From assembly GCA_040954595.2 (NCBI GenBank), contig CM082586.2:11780001-11844000 (forward strand): a DNA stretch of 64,000 bases, read 5' to 3'. The position numbers were made by a program, and so were the translations under genes. The notes beneath the pieces are model-generated. The model was not told the origin of the DNA, searched no databases, and saw only the letters and a list, made by a program, of their open reading frames with translations. Of this stretch, positions 38,087 to 47,964 are shown one piece after another; the first letter of the stretch is position 1, and each line of letters starts with the position of its first letter. Source of the stretch: Balanoglossus misakiensis. Taxonomy: Eukaryota > Hemichordata.

Positions 38087-38241
38087 AACTCCTGATTGGC
38101 CTATAAACTTATTTCTTTCATCAACACTTTCTAACCGTTAACCCGCTGTACCTCCGCATGTCTCCACAAGAGCTAGGAGCTCAGAATCGGATGAACGAGA
38201 CAAGCGGTCTCTCACGTTTAGTAACCGTAACACCGTTAAAG
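38087..38241 (+). promoter_or_regulatory. Putative promoter and non-coding first exon of the OB-fold gene
   Basis: This is the start of the right arm of the inverted repeat. A donor (ACCGTTAAAG/GTAGGT, exon end 38241) and an acceptor (TATTTCAG/GTTTAACGG, exon start 38514) are conserved in both arms, which supports a real 5' UTR intron of 272 bp. No TATA box is evident, and the transcription start is not defined. Confidence 0.45.
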
Positions 38242-38526
38242 GTAGGTTTTCATTGATTCTAATAAGTCTCCGTTCAACAACATTTCAAAGATTCTCCATA
38301 ACCCAGTAGTTGCCACTGTGCTTCAATGAAATATTTCCTTTCAAACTTGCAAATGGTAACCGAATCTCAAATCGCAAATCTTTCCATTTTTAATAACGAA
38401 GTCGGATGCCGCAATCACCAACTCACTTTTTTATCGGACTCCATCATTCTAATACTTTACTTCAATGTTCAAAAATTGTGTAAAACAATATCCACTCTCA
38501 ATCTATATTTCAGGTTTAACGGCGTT

Positions 38527-38796
38527 ATGGCATCCCCGGCTCCCGGTCCCTCATCCCCAACCAGCCAAGGCGTGGCACTGAAATTGCGCGTCATGGAGGA
38601 TGTCGAGATCCGGAATTCCGCCAACGGGAAACTGTTTAGCGTGCCTTGTATGCAGCAGGATGGCAACGTTCTGGAACTTAAATTCTGGAAAGAAAATCCG
38701 AAGTGGCTGAACAGATTACAGAAGGGAGAATACGTACAGCTCCGCAACTTTTCCACTGGAAGAGATAATACCATTTGCCTCTATGATAGAGCAAAG
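38527..38796 (+). CDS. OB-fold (RPA-like) protein, coding exon 1
   Basis: The ATG at 38527 has G at -3 and +4 and lies 13 bases after a good acceptor. The exon encodes exactly 90 codons and ends in phase 0 at AAAG/GTACGT. A Pro/Ser-rich N-terminus (about residues 1-15) is followed by an OB-like domain: VALKLRVMEDVEIRN, then NGKLFSVPCMQQDG, LELKFWKENPKWLNRLQKG, then YVQLRNFSTG and NTICLYDRAK. The pattern of strand-turn-strand, KFW, a helix ending in KGEYV, then QLRNFS resembles the ssDNA-binding OB domains of replication protein A and of RPA-like proteins found in some Helitrons. The role would be single-strand DNA or RNA binding in the nucleus, which is an inference. Unlike the copy at 35285 it has no stop codon. 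It may be the only translatable start of this family here. Confidence 0.65.
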
Positions 38797-39213
38797 GTAC
38801 GTTATAATCGCACCCCGAAACTTATGGGCCTGACTTTTTTTTTGCCGTAGTCATTTTGGGTATCTTAACCTCCCATCTTCTACATTTTTAGAAATTTACT
38901 CTACAAAATTGAATGACCCATTACATTTTAGAGACCTTTCCCGAATTCAACCGAAGCCCAATGGGAAGGTCTTCGGATGTAATCCAATATGGCAGCCTCC
39001 ATGCGATCACGTACATTGAAAATCCATTTATATGATACAACCATGCCTTGTCAACTCACCTCGGGTCAAAATTACTGCCATCGATTCATCATTTTGCAGT
39101 TCAAATTTTAAAAAGCAACTGACAAAAAACAACCACTCTTGCACTATTTCTCCACAACATTTACTACTCGTAATTATTAACATTCAATGTTTTCCATTTT
39201 ATTTCCACTACAG

Positions 39214-39420
39214 TATGAATCAGTGACACATACATCGAATTCTACAAAGAGACGTAAACTGACCATAACTGATGGCACAAGAGATGCTGAAGTCAACCTT
39301 TGGGGTGAGAAAACAGCGCTGCCACTGGATGTAGGTGCCACAGTTAAACTAGGCCCATTGGTTATCAACAGATATAAAACATCGTCCACATTAAATACAA
39401 CAGCGACAACTGAAGTGGAG
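39214..39420 (+). CDS. OB-fold (RPA-like) protein, coding exon 3
   Basis: The acceptor CCACTACAG opens a 69-codon, phase 0-0 exon ending at GTGGAG/GTGAGA. It reads YESVTHTSNSTKRRK, LTITDGTRDAEVNLWGEKTA, LPLDVGATVKLGPLVINRYK and TSSTLNTTATTEVE. This is the classic second half of an RPA-type OB fold: a strand ending in DG, VNLWGE, then GATVKL and a last strand with N/T-rich turn. In the 417-bp intron before it the expected exon 2 is missing. An exon 1-3 transcript would stay in frame but would lack the first strand of this fold. Exon 4, known from 34387-34457 on the other strand, is not found downstream; homology stops about 17 bases past the donor, where GC-rich sequence begins. Confidence 0.65.
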
Positions 39421-39437
39421 GTGAGACATAAAATACT

Positions 39438-40419
39438 GTTCCTGATGCTCCGTGAGAACTGTCAAGTAGCCACGGTTCTAGGCGACATAGGATGGATGTC
39501 CACGGTACGGGAGGAGGCCATGCATGTATACGGGAAGGAAAAGACCGAAGCCAACCTGCCCGTACCATCCGACGCAGCCATAAAAACCTGCACACTACCT
39601 CGGGAGTTCAATCCAGGCCGCGTACGTGGGGGATTCGTTGGCCATATCTCCCCGCAAGAGCCCACAAGAACCACCACCGCAGCTGACGACCTGGAGGAAA
39701 CTTTGAGCATCTTCCGGGATCCGCAGCTGGAAAAACAGGTACTCGGTGGCGACAAGGACCAGGCGATGGAGGTGTCGGAAGGGCCAGACCCACCCCGCAC
39801 CCGTGTATCACCCCCAATAGCAGTAGCGAGAGACGGGGGAAACCAACGGCTGCTGCAGGAGCCATCACCCCCACGCCAAGAAATGCTGCCGCTGCAGTCA
39901 CTGATCAACCCATTGGAGCTGGAGGCGACGTTGGAGGCGGGGGAATATCTAATCCCCTGGGAACTTCGACGCCACCCCGGCAGCCCTACTAGGTCCAGAT
40001 CCCCAACCCGGTCGCCGCGACCGGAGCGTTCTCGAGAGGAAAGGCGGGACCGCCCACCTTCCCGTGAACGACCATCCTTTTCACGCTGGGGAGATCTCAG
40101 CCCCAGACGTCGATCACCGATCCGGTATCCGACGCTGGAACCGCCCAAAGAAGACGAACGCTGCTGGAGGAGCGCCAGGCCGGCCCGAAGGAGCCCCCTA
40201 TCCTCTGTTCCACATTACTCATCAGGCCCTTCTCCATGTCCGTTCCCGGGAGGCCGGAGGTCCACGCGCAAACTGAAGAAACACGCCTTTCAGTGCCACC
40301 TTCCAGTTATTTTTACTGAGAAGCCGGTAGTATTCCGCGAGCGGGACGCGGTGGAGGCGTTAGAGAAACTCACCTATACTGGCTGTGTGGTCCAGGAAAT
40401 GAAATACCCGACCTGCTAG
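39438..40419 (+). CDS. Arg/Ser/Pro-rich ORF in a GC-rich inserted segment, unrecognised
   Basis: From about 39438 base composition changes sharply to GC-rich, and the frame that runs out of OB exon 3 stays open to a TAG at 40417-40419. The product has an initial part with LGDIGWMSTVREEAMHVYGK, an acidic and proline-rich middle, an RS-like stretch (about 40000-40110: SPTRSRSPTRSPRPERSREE), and a tail with PVIFTEKPVVFRERDAVEAL. GC-rich DNA favours open frames, and the opposite strand is also open for over 200 codons, so translation is uncertain. In the frame ending at 40763, around 40390-40620, another plausible stretch occurs (IPDLLDFYIRRGG, then MKRLCVFQGWEVPNRFRL), as if a frameshift separated two parts of one reading frame. 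I do not recognise the family. It could be the remnant of a retroelement gag or of a host gene. Confidence 0.35.
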
Positions 40420-40875
40420 ACTTTTATATCCGCAGGGGTGGACCTGGACGGATCCCTACGGAATCCTTTTGTTCACCGGAGTCCATGGTGATGATGAAGC
40501 GCCTGTGCGTCTTCCAGGGGTGGGAGGTGCCGAACAGGTTCCGACTGAGCTCCCCCACCACACCAGCGATTCTCATCCACTGGCGTGTCCTTAGCATACT
40601 GCTGAGGTGTGTATCCCAATCACGACAGGAAGAATTCCGGGAAATCCGACCTCACCGGAAAACATCATCAATCCGGACACAGCAACCAGAGAGGACGGGG
40701 GCGGAAGCAGTCGCACAGAATCCATCGACGCAGGGGGAGCGAGGACGCGCCAGGGGTTTTTGATGCATTTTTTATCCCCCAAGCGTGCGCGGAAGAGTGC
40801 CGAGTGGAAGACGCGCCCACCACCATAGATGACCTCACTGACTACGATGTTGGTGTCCCCCCCCCGCATGTTTAA
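40420..40875 (+). pseudogene. Continuation of the GC-rich segment, frames broken
   Basis: All three forward frames are open for parts of this stretch. One ends at 40763 after GERGRARGF, another at 40875 after DDLTDYDVGVPPPHV. This looks like the 3' part of a former coding region with indels. The GC-rich composition ends at about 40870, where AT-rich DNA resumes. No domain is recognised. Confidence 0.3.
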
Positions 40876-41094
40876 AGGTTTCTATAGAAAAGCATTGTTG
40901 AGGTTCACAAAACTTTGAAGAAGCTTTGCAACCCTAACTTTGGCCAAAGATTTGAATGTTAAGGTTTCACAAACGTAGTTACAGCTGAGGTTCAACTAAG
41001 ACTAGTATAAGAGGCTTCAGCACGCCAAGTCTTGTAGCAAGCTTCAACACAAAGCTTTTTGCAACATTGTTCAAAGCGTTGTCAAAGGTACTGC
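40876..41094. other. No feature seen
   Basis: AT-rich sequence between the GC-rich segment and the dispersed repeats. No ORF, splice pair or repeat copy is recognised. Confidence 0.5.
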
Positions 41095-41270
41095 ACAACC
41101 CTGGTGAAGTAGTGCTATATTTTCAATTAAATGGCTTAAGCCATTTGTCTCTCCAACCAGAATTGCACCAGAGTTAAATACACACAGCTTGAAATTGTAA
41201 AATGTTGCAAAATCAAACGATCACATCCTTACACCTATTATTAGAACCAGAAGTTGAGTCAAAATTTTCC
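41095..41270 (+). repeat. Dispersed repeat R1, partial copy
   Basis: Diverged copy of the family also seen at 49147-49480 (same strand) and 56590-57150 (opposite strand). Shared words are TAGTGCTAT, GAGTTAAATA, CAGCTTGAAAT, AAAATGTTGCAAAA and TATTAGAACCA. Confidence 0.7.
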
Positions 41271-41340
41271 TACCTAGAAATTTTCTTTCCTATGAAGTTT
41301 TTTGCTTATTGGCATTCATATGGGAGCCTAGACCTATTCC

Positions 41341-41690
41341 AGCTGAGTTGCCAAAATGGCAATGTTGGACAATTCTTCTAATATGCATGATCAAAAATGG
41401 CCGCCAAATACCTTCTCTAAAATAAAACTTGGCCCTTTTTTCTCAAAATTATGTGAAATATCTAAAATTTCAGGATTTGCATCCATATTGGTTATGTATT
41501 GCAAATATGGCAGTGTTTGGCAACTTTTCTATTTTGCATAATCAAAAATGGCCGCCAATCACCACTAAAAGTGAAATTTTGCCATGTTTCCCAAAATGAT
41601 GCGCAATATCGTATTTTCAGGATTAGCACATTCATATGGGTACCTTTAACAATACAACTGTGTTGCAAATTTGGCAGTGTTACCGTACTA
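41341..41690 (-). repeat. Dispersed repeat R2, two tandem diverged copies
   Basis: Two copies of a module containing GCAT(G/A)ATCAAAAATGGCCGCC lie at about 41383 and 41537, 154 bp apart. The reverse complement (GGCGGCCATTTTGGATTATGC) occurs at 47710. R2 therefore stands in opposite orientations on the two sides of the LINE. Confidence 0.65.
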
Positions 41691-42834
41691 ATCATGAAGC
41701 AAGGAAGTGCAACCTCTGTATCCCAAATATATGTCTATCCCCACTGATAGGAGTCACAAAGAGCCAGCCCCTCTGCATCATCCTGTTCCTCAATCTCACG
41801 ATGGGAATCCTTTTCAGAATTCCGACCTCAAAACATCCAGGGATTCACCATCATTCACCACACCCTCGTCAGTATCCACCATGTTTAGATCCAATGCCTG
41901 AACATGTTGTCTCTTTATCTATGGATTGCGTTAAAGGCCAGTGGGAGTTTCATCTCCTTTTTTTGCAATTTTGACCATTTTTATCTGGTGCATAATGCTA
42001 GAGTACATATCATCCATACAGGATGATGCATGTACAGTGATGGGAAATGTATCAATCCACTCCTGCACTAGATTTGCATACAGTGCCATCCCTTTTAGGG
42101 CTATTTTCTTGACCCTTTTGATAGTCTGCTGGCCAAAAGTGGCTGGCCAAAGTGGCCAGCAGAGACATTCTTCCAATACCCTTCATAGTGCCAACAGACA
42201 AGGCTTGGATATACAACCTGTGTTGCTTGTAAGGCACACATCTCCAATTGGTACATTGGGCCAATTATACTGTACATGTACAGCTAGGAAAAAATATACT
42301 TCATCATAGTTTCCATGGTCAGCAGCTTCAATAACTTGTTGCCTTTTCTTACTGAACATTTAGACTTATAAAGAAGTATAACAAGAATAAAGTTGTCCAA
42401 TTAGTGTTGGCAGGGGGGTGGGGGATGTGTTCTCCCATACAAAGGTGTATAGGTATGTAGTCTTTAAGAAAAACTTGGGGTAAATGACCAGAAAATTTGA
42501 CTTATAATACGAATAGGTCGGGTTTTGGGCATTTACACGTGTTGATGTTATCGACTGGGGCGACAGACTACCATCCGAAAAAAATTGAAGTACCCCCCCC
42601 CCCTCGGGTGCCGGCCAGTGGGATGGAGGTGATAGAAACTGTTGCAGATACAATAGAGGCCTACAACCTGAAAACCTTCTGGCTTTAACCGAGGACTTGC
42701 CATTAAAGATACCTGTAGGCCCCTATATGCTGCTCCCACATACACTCCCAGTCCTAAACCTTGCATCTGATTTGTGGTGCAGATGAAGAATTAAGATTGG
42801 CTTGACAATTAGCACACTTAATTGCCTGTTATGA
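41691..42834. other. Unassigned sequence left of the LINE
   Basis: No gene could be established. On the minus strand at 42176-41931 one frame reads KRVKKIALKGMALYANLVQE and then TFPITVHASS, with no known domain and a non-ATG start. A C-run lies at 42592-42602. The stretch 41790-41850 weakly resembles 40607-40670 in the GC-rich segment. Confidence 0.4.
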
Positions 42835-42909
42835 GATATAAGATATGATATGATTTATTAACATACAATAAGGCCACAGGCCCATAGAGCAAATAATTTA
42901 CATGTGAAG

Positions 42910-45900
42910 TCAGCTGAGAGAGAGGAACTCCTCTCGTGTTTTCATTGCACAATAAATAAAGGATGCTAAATTATTTAAATATGTCACATTTTTGGTTCTC
43001 AACAGATATGTAAACTTATCAAATGAAGGATTTACATAAAGCCAGTTTGGCAGCATTTCCTTTCGAAGGTTAATATACATTGGACAAATGGAAATAAAAT
43101 GAAATTCATCTTCAATACAATGATTGTTGTTCTTCAAACAAAATTTACAGAGCCTTTCATCTAGGGGAATATTTTCGTGGCGACCTTTCTCGATTTCCAG
43201 GGCATGTGAAGAGCAGCGGAATCTGGATAAAGCATTTCTGAATTTAAGAATATTGATACTACTGAGATATGTTTCTGGTTCAAGCATTGATTTGAATGTG
43301 TGATACGTGCGTAACTTTGGAGATGAATGTATCCCTTCATACCAGTTCTGCCTGGCGCAATCTTCAAGTCTCTGTGTAAAGACAGATAAAAACAAACTTG
43401 TGGAACCGACACCCTGGTTTAACCATACATGGCCAAATCCAAATTGACAAAGTAGGGTTTTGATATTAAAGGCCCAGTTAATTGATGGTATACCACGTTC
43501 TTCGGATAATCTACACAACATTACATAGCATTTATAAGGATATCTGCTAGAGTCCATCTGCAAAATCTTTAACCAATACTTCACACAACTTTTAAAATAC
43601 ATTACACTTAGTGAAAATCTACCACATTCACCAGTTGCAGCTAAATCATTTGTTTTTCTGCTTACATTTAAAAGAAATTTACAAAACTGATAATGAACTT
43701 GTTCGACCTGAGGAGAATGCTCCCAGCCCCAAATTTCGCTGCCATACAAGAGAATTGGAGTGACATAAGTGTCAAAAAGTTTAAAAGAATCGGACAATGA
43801 CAGTCCACCCAGCCTTCTCAATACAGTTTTCAATTGAAACATAGCTTTTCTTCCTTGTGAGGCTTGATTTCTCTTAGTTGGGCTCCAACTAAGTCTGGAC
43901 GAGAAAACCAAACCTAAATATTTGTAATATGGAACAACTTCAATTTGTCTGTTACCCAGGAACCATTTTTCGTTATTTTTAAGGGGACCTCCTCTACGGA
44001 ACACTATAATTTGAGTCTTATTTAAGTTAACACTCAACCCCCAATGAGAACACAAACGCTTAAGCTGATCAATTTGTCTCTGGGTGCGAATGGCAACATC
44101 CGATCCTTCAGCAATATCGTCTGCGTACATCAGAATATTGAGGTTCTTGGCTTCCTCATCTATATACACACCTTCGCAACCAAACTTATTTGAATACTCA
44201 ACAAGATCATTAATGAATAAGGTGAACAATGTAGGGCTTAGCATACATCCTTGACGTGTTCCAATGGTACACTCAAAATAATCGGTTAAACCGACTGAAG
44301 TATTTACACAAGATTGTAAGTTACTATACATTGATCTTAAAACAGAAAGAACATTTCCATGAATGCCATATCTAATCAATTTATCCCACAGTAAGTCATG
44401 CTGAACAGAATCAAAGGCCTTTGAAAAGTCTATGAAAATACAATAAAATCTTCCTTTTCGCACAGTCAAATGTTTTGCTACAATGGCTTGGAGGGTGAAA
44501 ATATTATCGATGGTACTATAGCCATGCCGAAAGCCGGCCTGGGCTTCTGAAATAATTTTATTTTGTTGGCACCATTTTTGCAAACGAAAGTTCAAAGTTT
44601 TGGTAAAAATTTTACTAAGTACAGAAAGCAGGGAAATGCCTCTATAATTATTTACATCACTTAAACTTCCCTTTTTGTGAAGTGGTGCAATAATGGCTTT
44701 ACTCCAACTGATTGGGAAGCTACCATTAGAGAAAATGTTGTTGAATAAAAGATGTAAAACACTGCTTAAACGTGGCCAGCTATACTTAAGTAATTCAATG
44801 ACAAGACCGTCATGACCAGGTGATTTTCCATTTGGCATGCAGCTGATAGCTTTCTCAGTTTCCCTCATAGAAATAACTGCATTAAGGTCATGGGGAACAT
44901 TTTCAAGACAGTCTATACAATGCTGATCATGAATTTCCATTCTGTCAGCGACTGCTTCATGGAAAGCAGTGTCTGTATTAGCGCAATTTGAACTGTTAAG
45001 CAGTGAGCGAAAATGGTTGTGCCACTGATCTGTTGAAATAACAACATTAGACGAAACAGTACGTCTCAGATTGCGTAAATACCCCCAAAACTTGATTGGG
45101 TCGTTCCTCGCCCCCAACAGTTCACGTTTTTGTTTCTGCTGAAACAACAATTTCTTCTGCTTGCAAATGGCTTTAAATTTGTTCTTTGCGATATGATATA
45201 AACACAAATCATTATTACTATTCGTAAGTCTGAATATATTAAGGAGTCTATACTTTTCATTTTTGGCGCGTCCACAGTCTGCATCCCACCAAACGGATTG
45301 TGCACGATGACGAGTGCCAGATTTGTTCTTGACTTTCATTTCTGAGGCCGCATAATCGAAGATGTCACTTATGGTCTGAATAGCTAGATCAGAACTGTCA
45401 TTTGCAATATGGTCGCACACACTTGTAAGAAGTTGACACACATGGCGATCTTCCATTTTCAGCTGGAACACGTCTGAGTACGTAGGATTCCATTTGAAGC
45501 GTTGCCTAGGTTGAGTATTGCACACAAAATCTATTTTTTTCTGGTACAGTGTACTGAATGTCAGTAAATTTACAACAAATAGGAAAATGGTCAGATATAT
45601 CAATGGGTACACTTGAAAAATCTTCAACAAGTGAAAACATTTCTGAAGACAAGATTACATAATCTATAACGCTAGCCCCATTGTTTGAAATACAGGTGTA
45701 ATTGCCTTCTCTGTCACCAGGGAAGCGTCCATTCACAATATGCAAATCAACTTGTTTACATAGTTCTAACAGCTGCCTTCCAAATAAATTGACACGTTTA
45801 TCCTTCGAACTACGTGGTAAATCAAAGATGTCAGGTTCATAGCCCAGTTGTAAATACACGTCATTGTCTTGTACTATATAATCATGTAAATCACCAGTGC

Positions 45901-46408
45901 GGGCGTTAAAATCGCCAGCTACTATTAAATAAAAATTATTGAACTTGGCATATGCTTCGGCAATGATATGCTCAATGTTTTCAATGCCATCCAGCGACTC
46001 ATGTAAATATATTGATGAACTTTCTGGAGGCACGTATACTGCACACAACAAAACATCTCTATCCAGACCAAAAACAGTTTTATCAAAGATAACCAAAACA
46101 GCATTTTTAGAGTGCTTAAGCACTCTTTTAACGTATGGAGCTAAGTGATCAATAATGAAAATTGATGCGCCACCGGAGTGTCTCCCAAAACGACTATGTT
46201 TAGCATTAAATGTAGAAAAACATTTATACCCAACCACTGCATTATCAAATTCACTTTCAAATTTTGCCCAGGTTTCATTTAGACATATTACAGGGTATTT
46301 ATTTAAAAGTTCTATGAAGTCTGTATTCTTCAAGTGTTTGCGTAAGCCTTGAACATTCCATGAGAGAATAGCTAGCGATTTTTTGTGATGGTGGGCCCGG
46401 CCAAATTC
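42910..46408 (-). pseudogene. LINE ORF2: endonuclease plus reverse transcriptase, one frameshift
   Basis: The reading frame starts directly after the ORF1 amber codon and is in the same frame; it has no ATG until about residue 240 of the endonuclease. Endonuclease (APE type): SLAILSWNVQGLRKH at the very start, CLNETW (catalytic Glu), YVPPESSSIY, GDFNARTGD (catalytic Asp/Asn), SVIDYVILSS, and SDHFPICCKF with the catalytic His. The frame shifts by one base in the A7 run at 45540-45534. Reverse transcriptase: NNYRGISLLSVLSKIF, AQAGFRHGYSTIDN, FIDFSKAFDSVQHDLLWDKL, GTRQGCMLSPTLFTLFINDL, the active site YADD at 44127-44116, LNKTQIIVF, and YKYLGLVFSSRLSW. A C-terminal Cys/His motif (CKFCLKNNNHCIEDEFHF, then CPMY) may bind nucleic acid. 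It would nick target DNA and reverse-transcribe the element RNA. All visible catalytic residues are present, so apart from the frameshift the protein looks young. Confidence 0.9.
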
Positions 46409-47348
46409 CTATGCTCGGTGGCTTTCTTCAGAAATGTCTCTATACGCGCGACTGTCTTCGTCGTAGGTGTATACATTCTTACCATGTTCGGTGGTGACAA
46501 TAAGTTTGTCATAACTCAATCTTGCTTTCGCCGTCCCGTCCAGAGTGAGAACTTCTCGCCTCTTGACCAACAACTTGTTCCGGATTGTCCTCATTCTTGG
46601 TGAGAAGTCTTCGTCTATACTGATCGACGTTCCTTTCAGTTTGTAGGCACTGCGTAGTACAAGATCCTTGTCTTTAAAGAACGAGAACATGGCAACAATC
46701 AAGGGTGCTCCACGGACTGAGGTACCTGCAATTCTATGCACTCGTTCGAATATTATGTCCTTGGCTATGCCTAGTTTGTCTTTGATCAGATCTTTCACAA
46801 TATTCTCGGAGGTCTCCCAATCTTCGCGGGTGTCTTCTTGAGCAATGCCTCGGAATACAAGATTACATCTCCGGCTTCTATTGTCTCTGTCATCTCCTTG
46901 CTTTCGTAGTGTTTTTACTTCCTTCTTTAGTTCTTTAAACTCGTCCGTACATTCCTTAATTCCATCCAGTGAGTGTTCAACAGCATCAATTCGCTGCGCA
47001 TTTGCAATTGTGGTCTCACGTATGGCATGTAGCGTGTCTTCAATATTATCCATGCGAGTTTCTAAGGCAGCGAAACGGCGTTTCAGTTCTTTGGAGTCGT
47101 TTTTTTAGTTCCGATAATGAACTTATAATTGTATCTACGTCACTTCTTGTAATTTGTGACCGTGTATCAGGTCCGGGGTTTAGTTCTACGTTGCCACTCA
47201 TGAACAATAGCATGAGAATGAGCCGGAGAGACGTGGCCGGTCCTGCGTAATTAGTATGCAGAAGTAAGACAAAAGGACTCCATGTTGTTTTCTGAGCACC
47301 AGTAAAGCCACCAATTCTTGCTCGATAAGCCTCCAACGAGATGCCCAT
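46409..47348 (-). pseudogene. LINE ORF1 with N-terminal 2A-like peptide, one frameshift
   Basis: The ATG at 47348 is preceded in frame by a TAA, so it is the true start. Residues 1-59 end in a hydrophobic stretch plus a 2A-like motif (LMLLFMSGNVELNPG, then P60). After it comes a short linker, a frame break in the A7 run at 47106-47100, a coiled coil (about 47050-46900: heptads with IRETTIANAQRIDAVEHSLD and EFKELKKEVKTLRK), an RRM-like domain starting NLVFRGIAQED, and a C-terminal domain with SISIDEDFSPRMRTIRNKLL. This is the L1 ORF1p-type architecture: an RNA-binding, trimer-forming chaperone that coats the element's RNA in ribonucleoprotein particles. The ORF ends at TAG (46411-46409). Restoring the frame would need one base less in the A-run. 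This could be a real mutation or a homopolymer error in the sequence. Confidence 0.85.
47169..47219 (-). other. 2A-like ribosome-skipping peptide
   Basis: The minus strand encodes ILMLLFMSGNVELNPGP at 47219-47169, residues 44-60 of ORF1. The motif matches the 2A consensus D-x-E-x-N-P-G-P except that N replaces the first D. In this class the ribosome fails to link the final Gly and Pro, releasing an upstream peptide (here 59 residues) and restarting at Pro. The upstream part is strongly hydrophobic, as in 2A-like sequences reported from sea-urchin and other APE-type LINEs. Activity cannot be judged from sequence; the D-to-N change may reduce it. Confidence 0.8.
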
Positions 47349-47554
47349 GATTGAGGCAGTTCCGTGAGACGTATGACAAAGTACTTACAAAAGTCCAGAA
47401 GAAGTTTGGGTGGTAAAGACTGTTTTCAACCGGACAAAAACTTCGTGCAGAACAGGAGTGACACGTAGCCGATGGTGCATCAACGAAGCGCCCTCTCTCC
47501 CTATAATACATACAATCATGGGACAAGAATGGCAACAGTTAAATTATCCAGCAG

Positions 47555-47960
47555 GTGTTTGAATTATGCAAATTAGAGCAGTTGTCTAATATTGCCATGT
47601 CAACCATGTTGAAATTGTTTTAGGTACCCATATTAATGAAAACCCTGCAAATTCGATATTACACACCATTTAAGACAAATATGGGAAATCAACATGTTAG
47701 AGAAATTTGGCGGCCATTTTGGATTATGCAAATTAGAACAGTTGTCTAATATTGCCATGTCAACCATGTTGAAATTGTTTTAGGTACCCAGGAGAGTTGA
47801 ATGAAAATGCCATTTGCAATGCAGTTGTCTTGTTTTGGGTGCCCATATTAAGGCATTCTTGAAAACGAAACATTATTCATCATTTTGATGCAAACAGAAA
47901 AGGTGTTCAAATGCAAATTAGAAGAGTTGCCCAACCCTGCCATATTTGCAATACAGTTGT
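47555..47960 (+). repeat. Dispersed repeat R2, duplicated copy
   Basis: A stretch of about 68 bp starting ATTATGCAAATTAGAGCAGT (47562-47632) recurs nearly unchanged at 47723-47793, including GTCTAATATTGCCATGTCAA and TTGTTTTAGGTACCCA. The spacing is 161 bp. A third, diverged copy follows to about 47950 (ATGCAAATTAGAAGAGTTGC). The family is the inverse of 41341-41690. Confidence 0.85.
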
Positions 47961-47964
47961 AGTG

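Larger units (their letters stand above)
42835..47505 (-). mobile_element. Non-LTR retrotransposon (LINE), CR1/L2-like, nearly full length
   Basis: The minus-strand element has a 5' region (47505-47349), ORF1 (47348-46409), ORF2 (46408-42910) and a 3' end with TTAATAAATCATATCATATC. A short microsatellite-like 3' tail instead of poly(A) is typical of CR1/L2-type elements. Both ORFs are intact except for one extra A each in runs of seven (minus-strand A7; T7 at 47100-47106 and 45534-45540 on the plus strand). Taking those single bases out of the count, the lengths come to whole numbers of codons (312 and 1165 residues). I could not identify target-site duplications, and the ends are estimates. 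The flanks on both sides contain the R1 and R2 repeats, so the element sits in older repeat DNA. Clade assignment is by motif style only. Confidence 0.9.

Noticed and set aside
39462-40148. 228-codon minus-strand frame opposite the RS-rich ORF
   Set aside because: Shadow of the GC-rich plus-strand frame, Ser/Gly/Arg-rich, no motif of its own.
47100-47106. Programmed -1 frameshift at the A7 run in ORF1
   Set aside because: In the zero frame the run reads CTA AAA AAA, and joining the two halves needs +1, not -1. One extra A is the simpler explanation.
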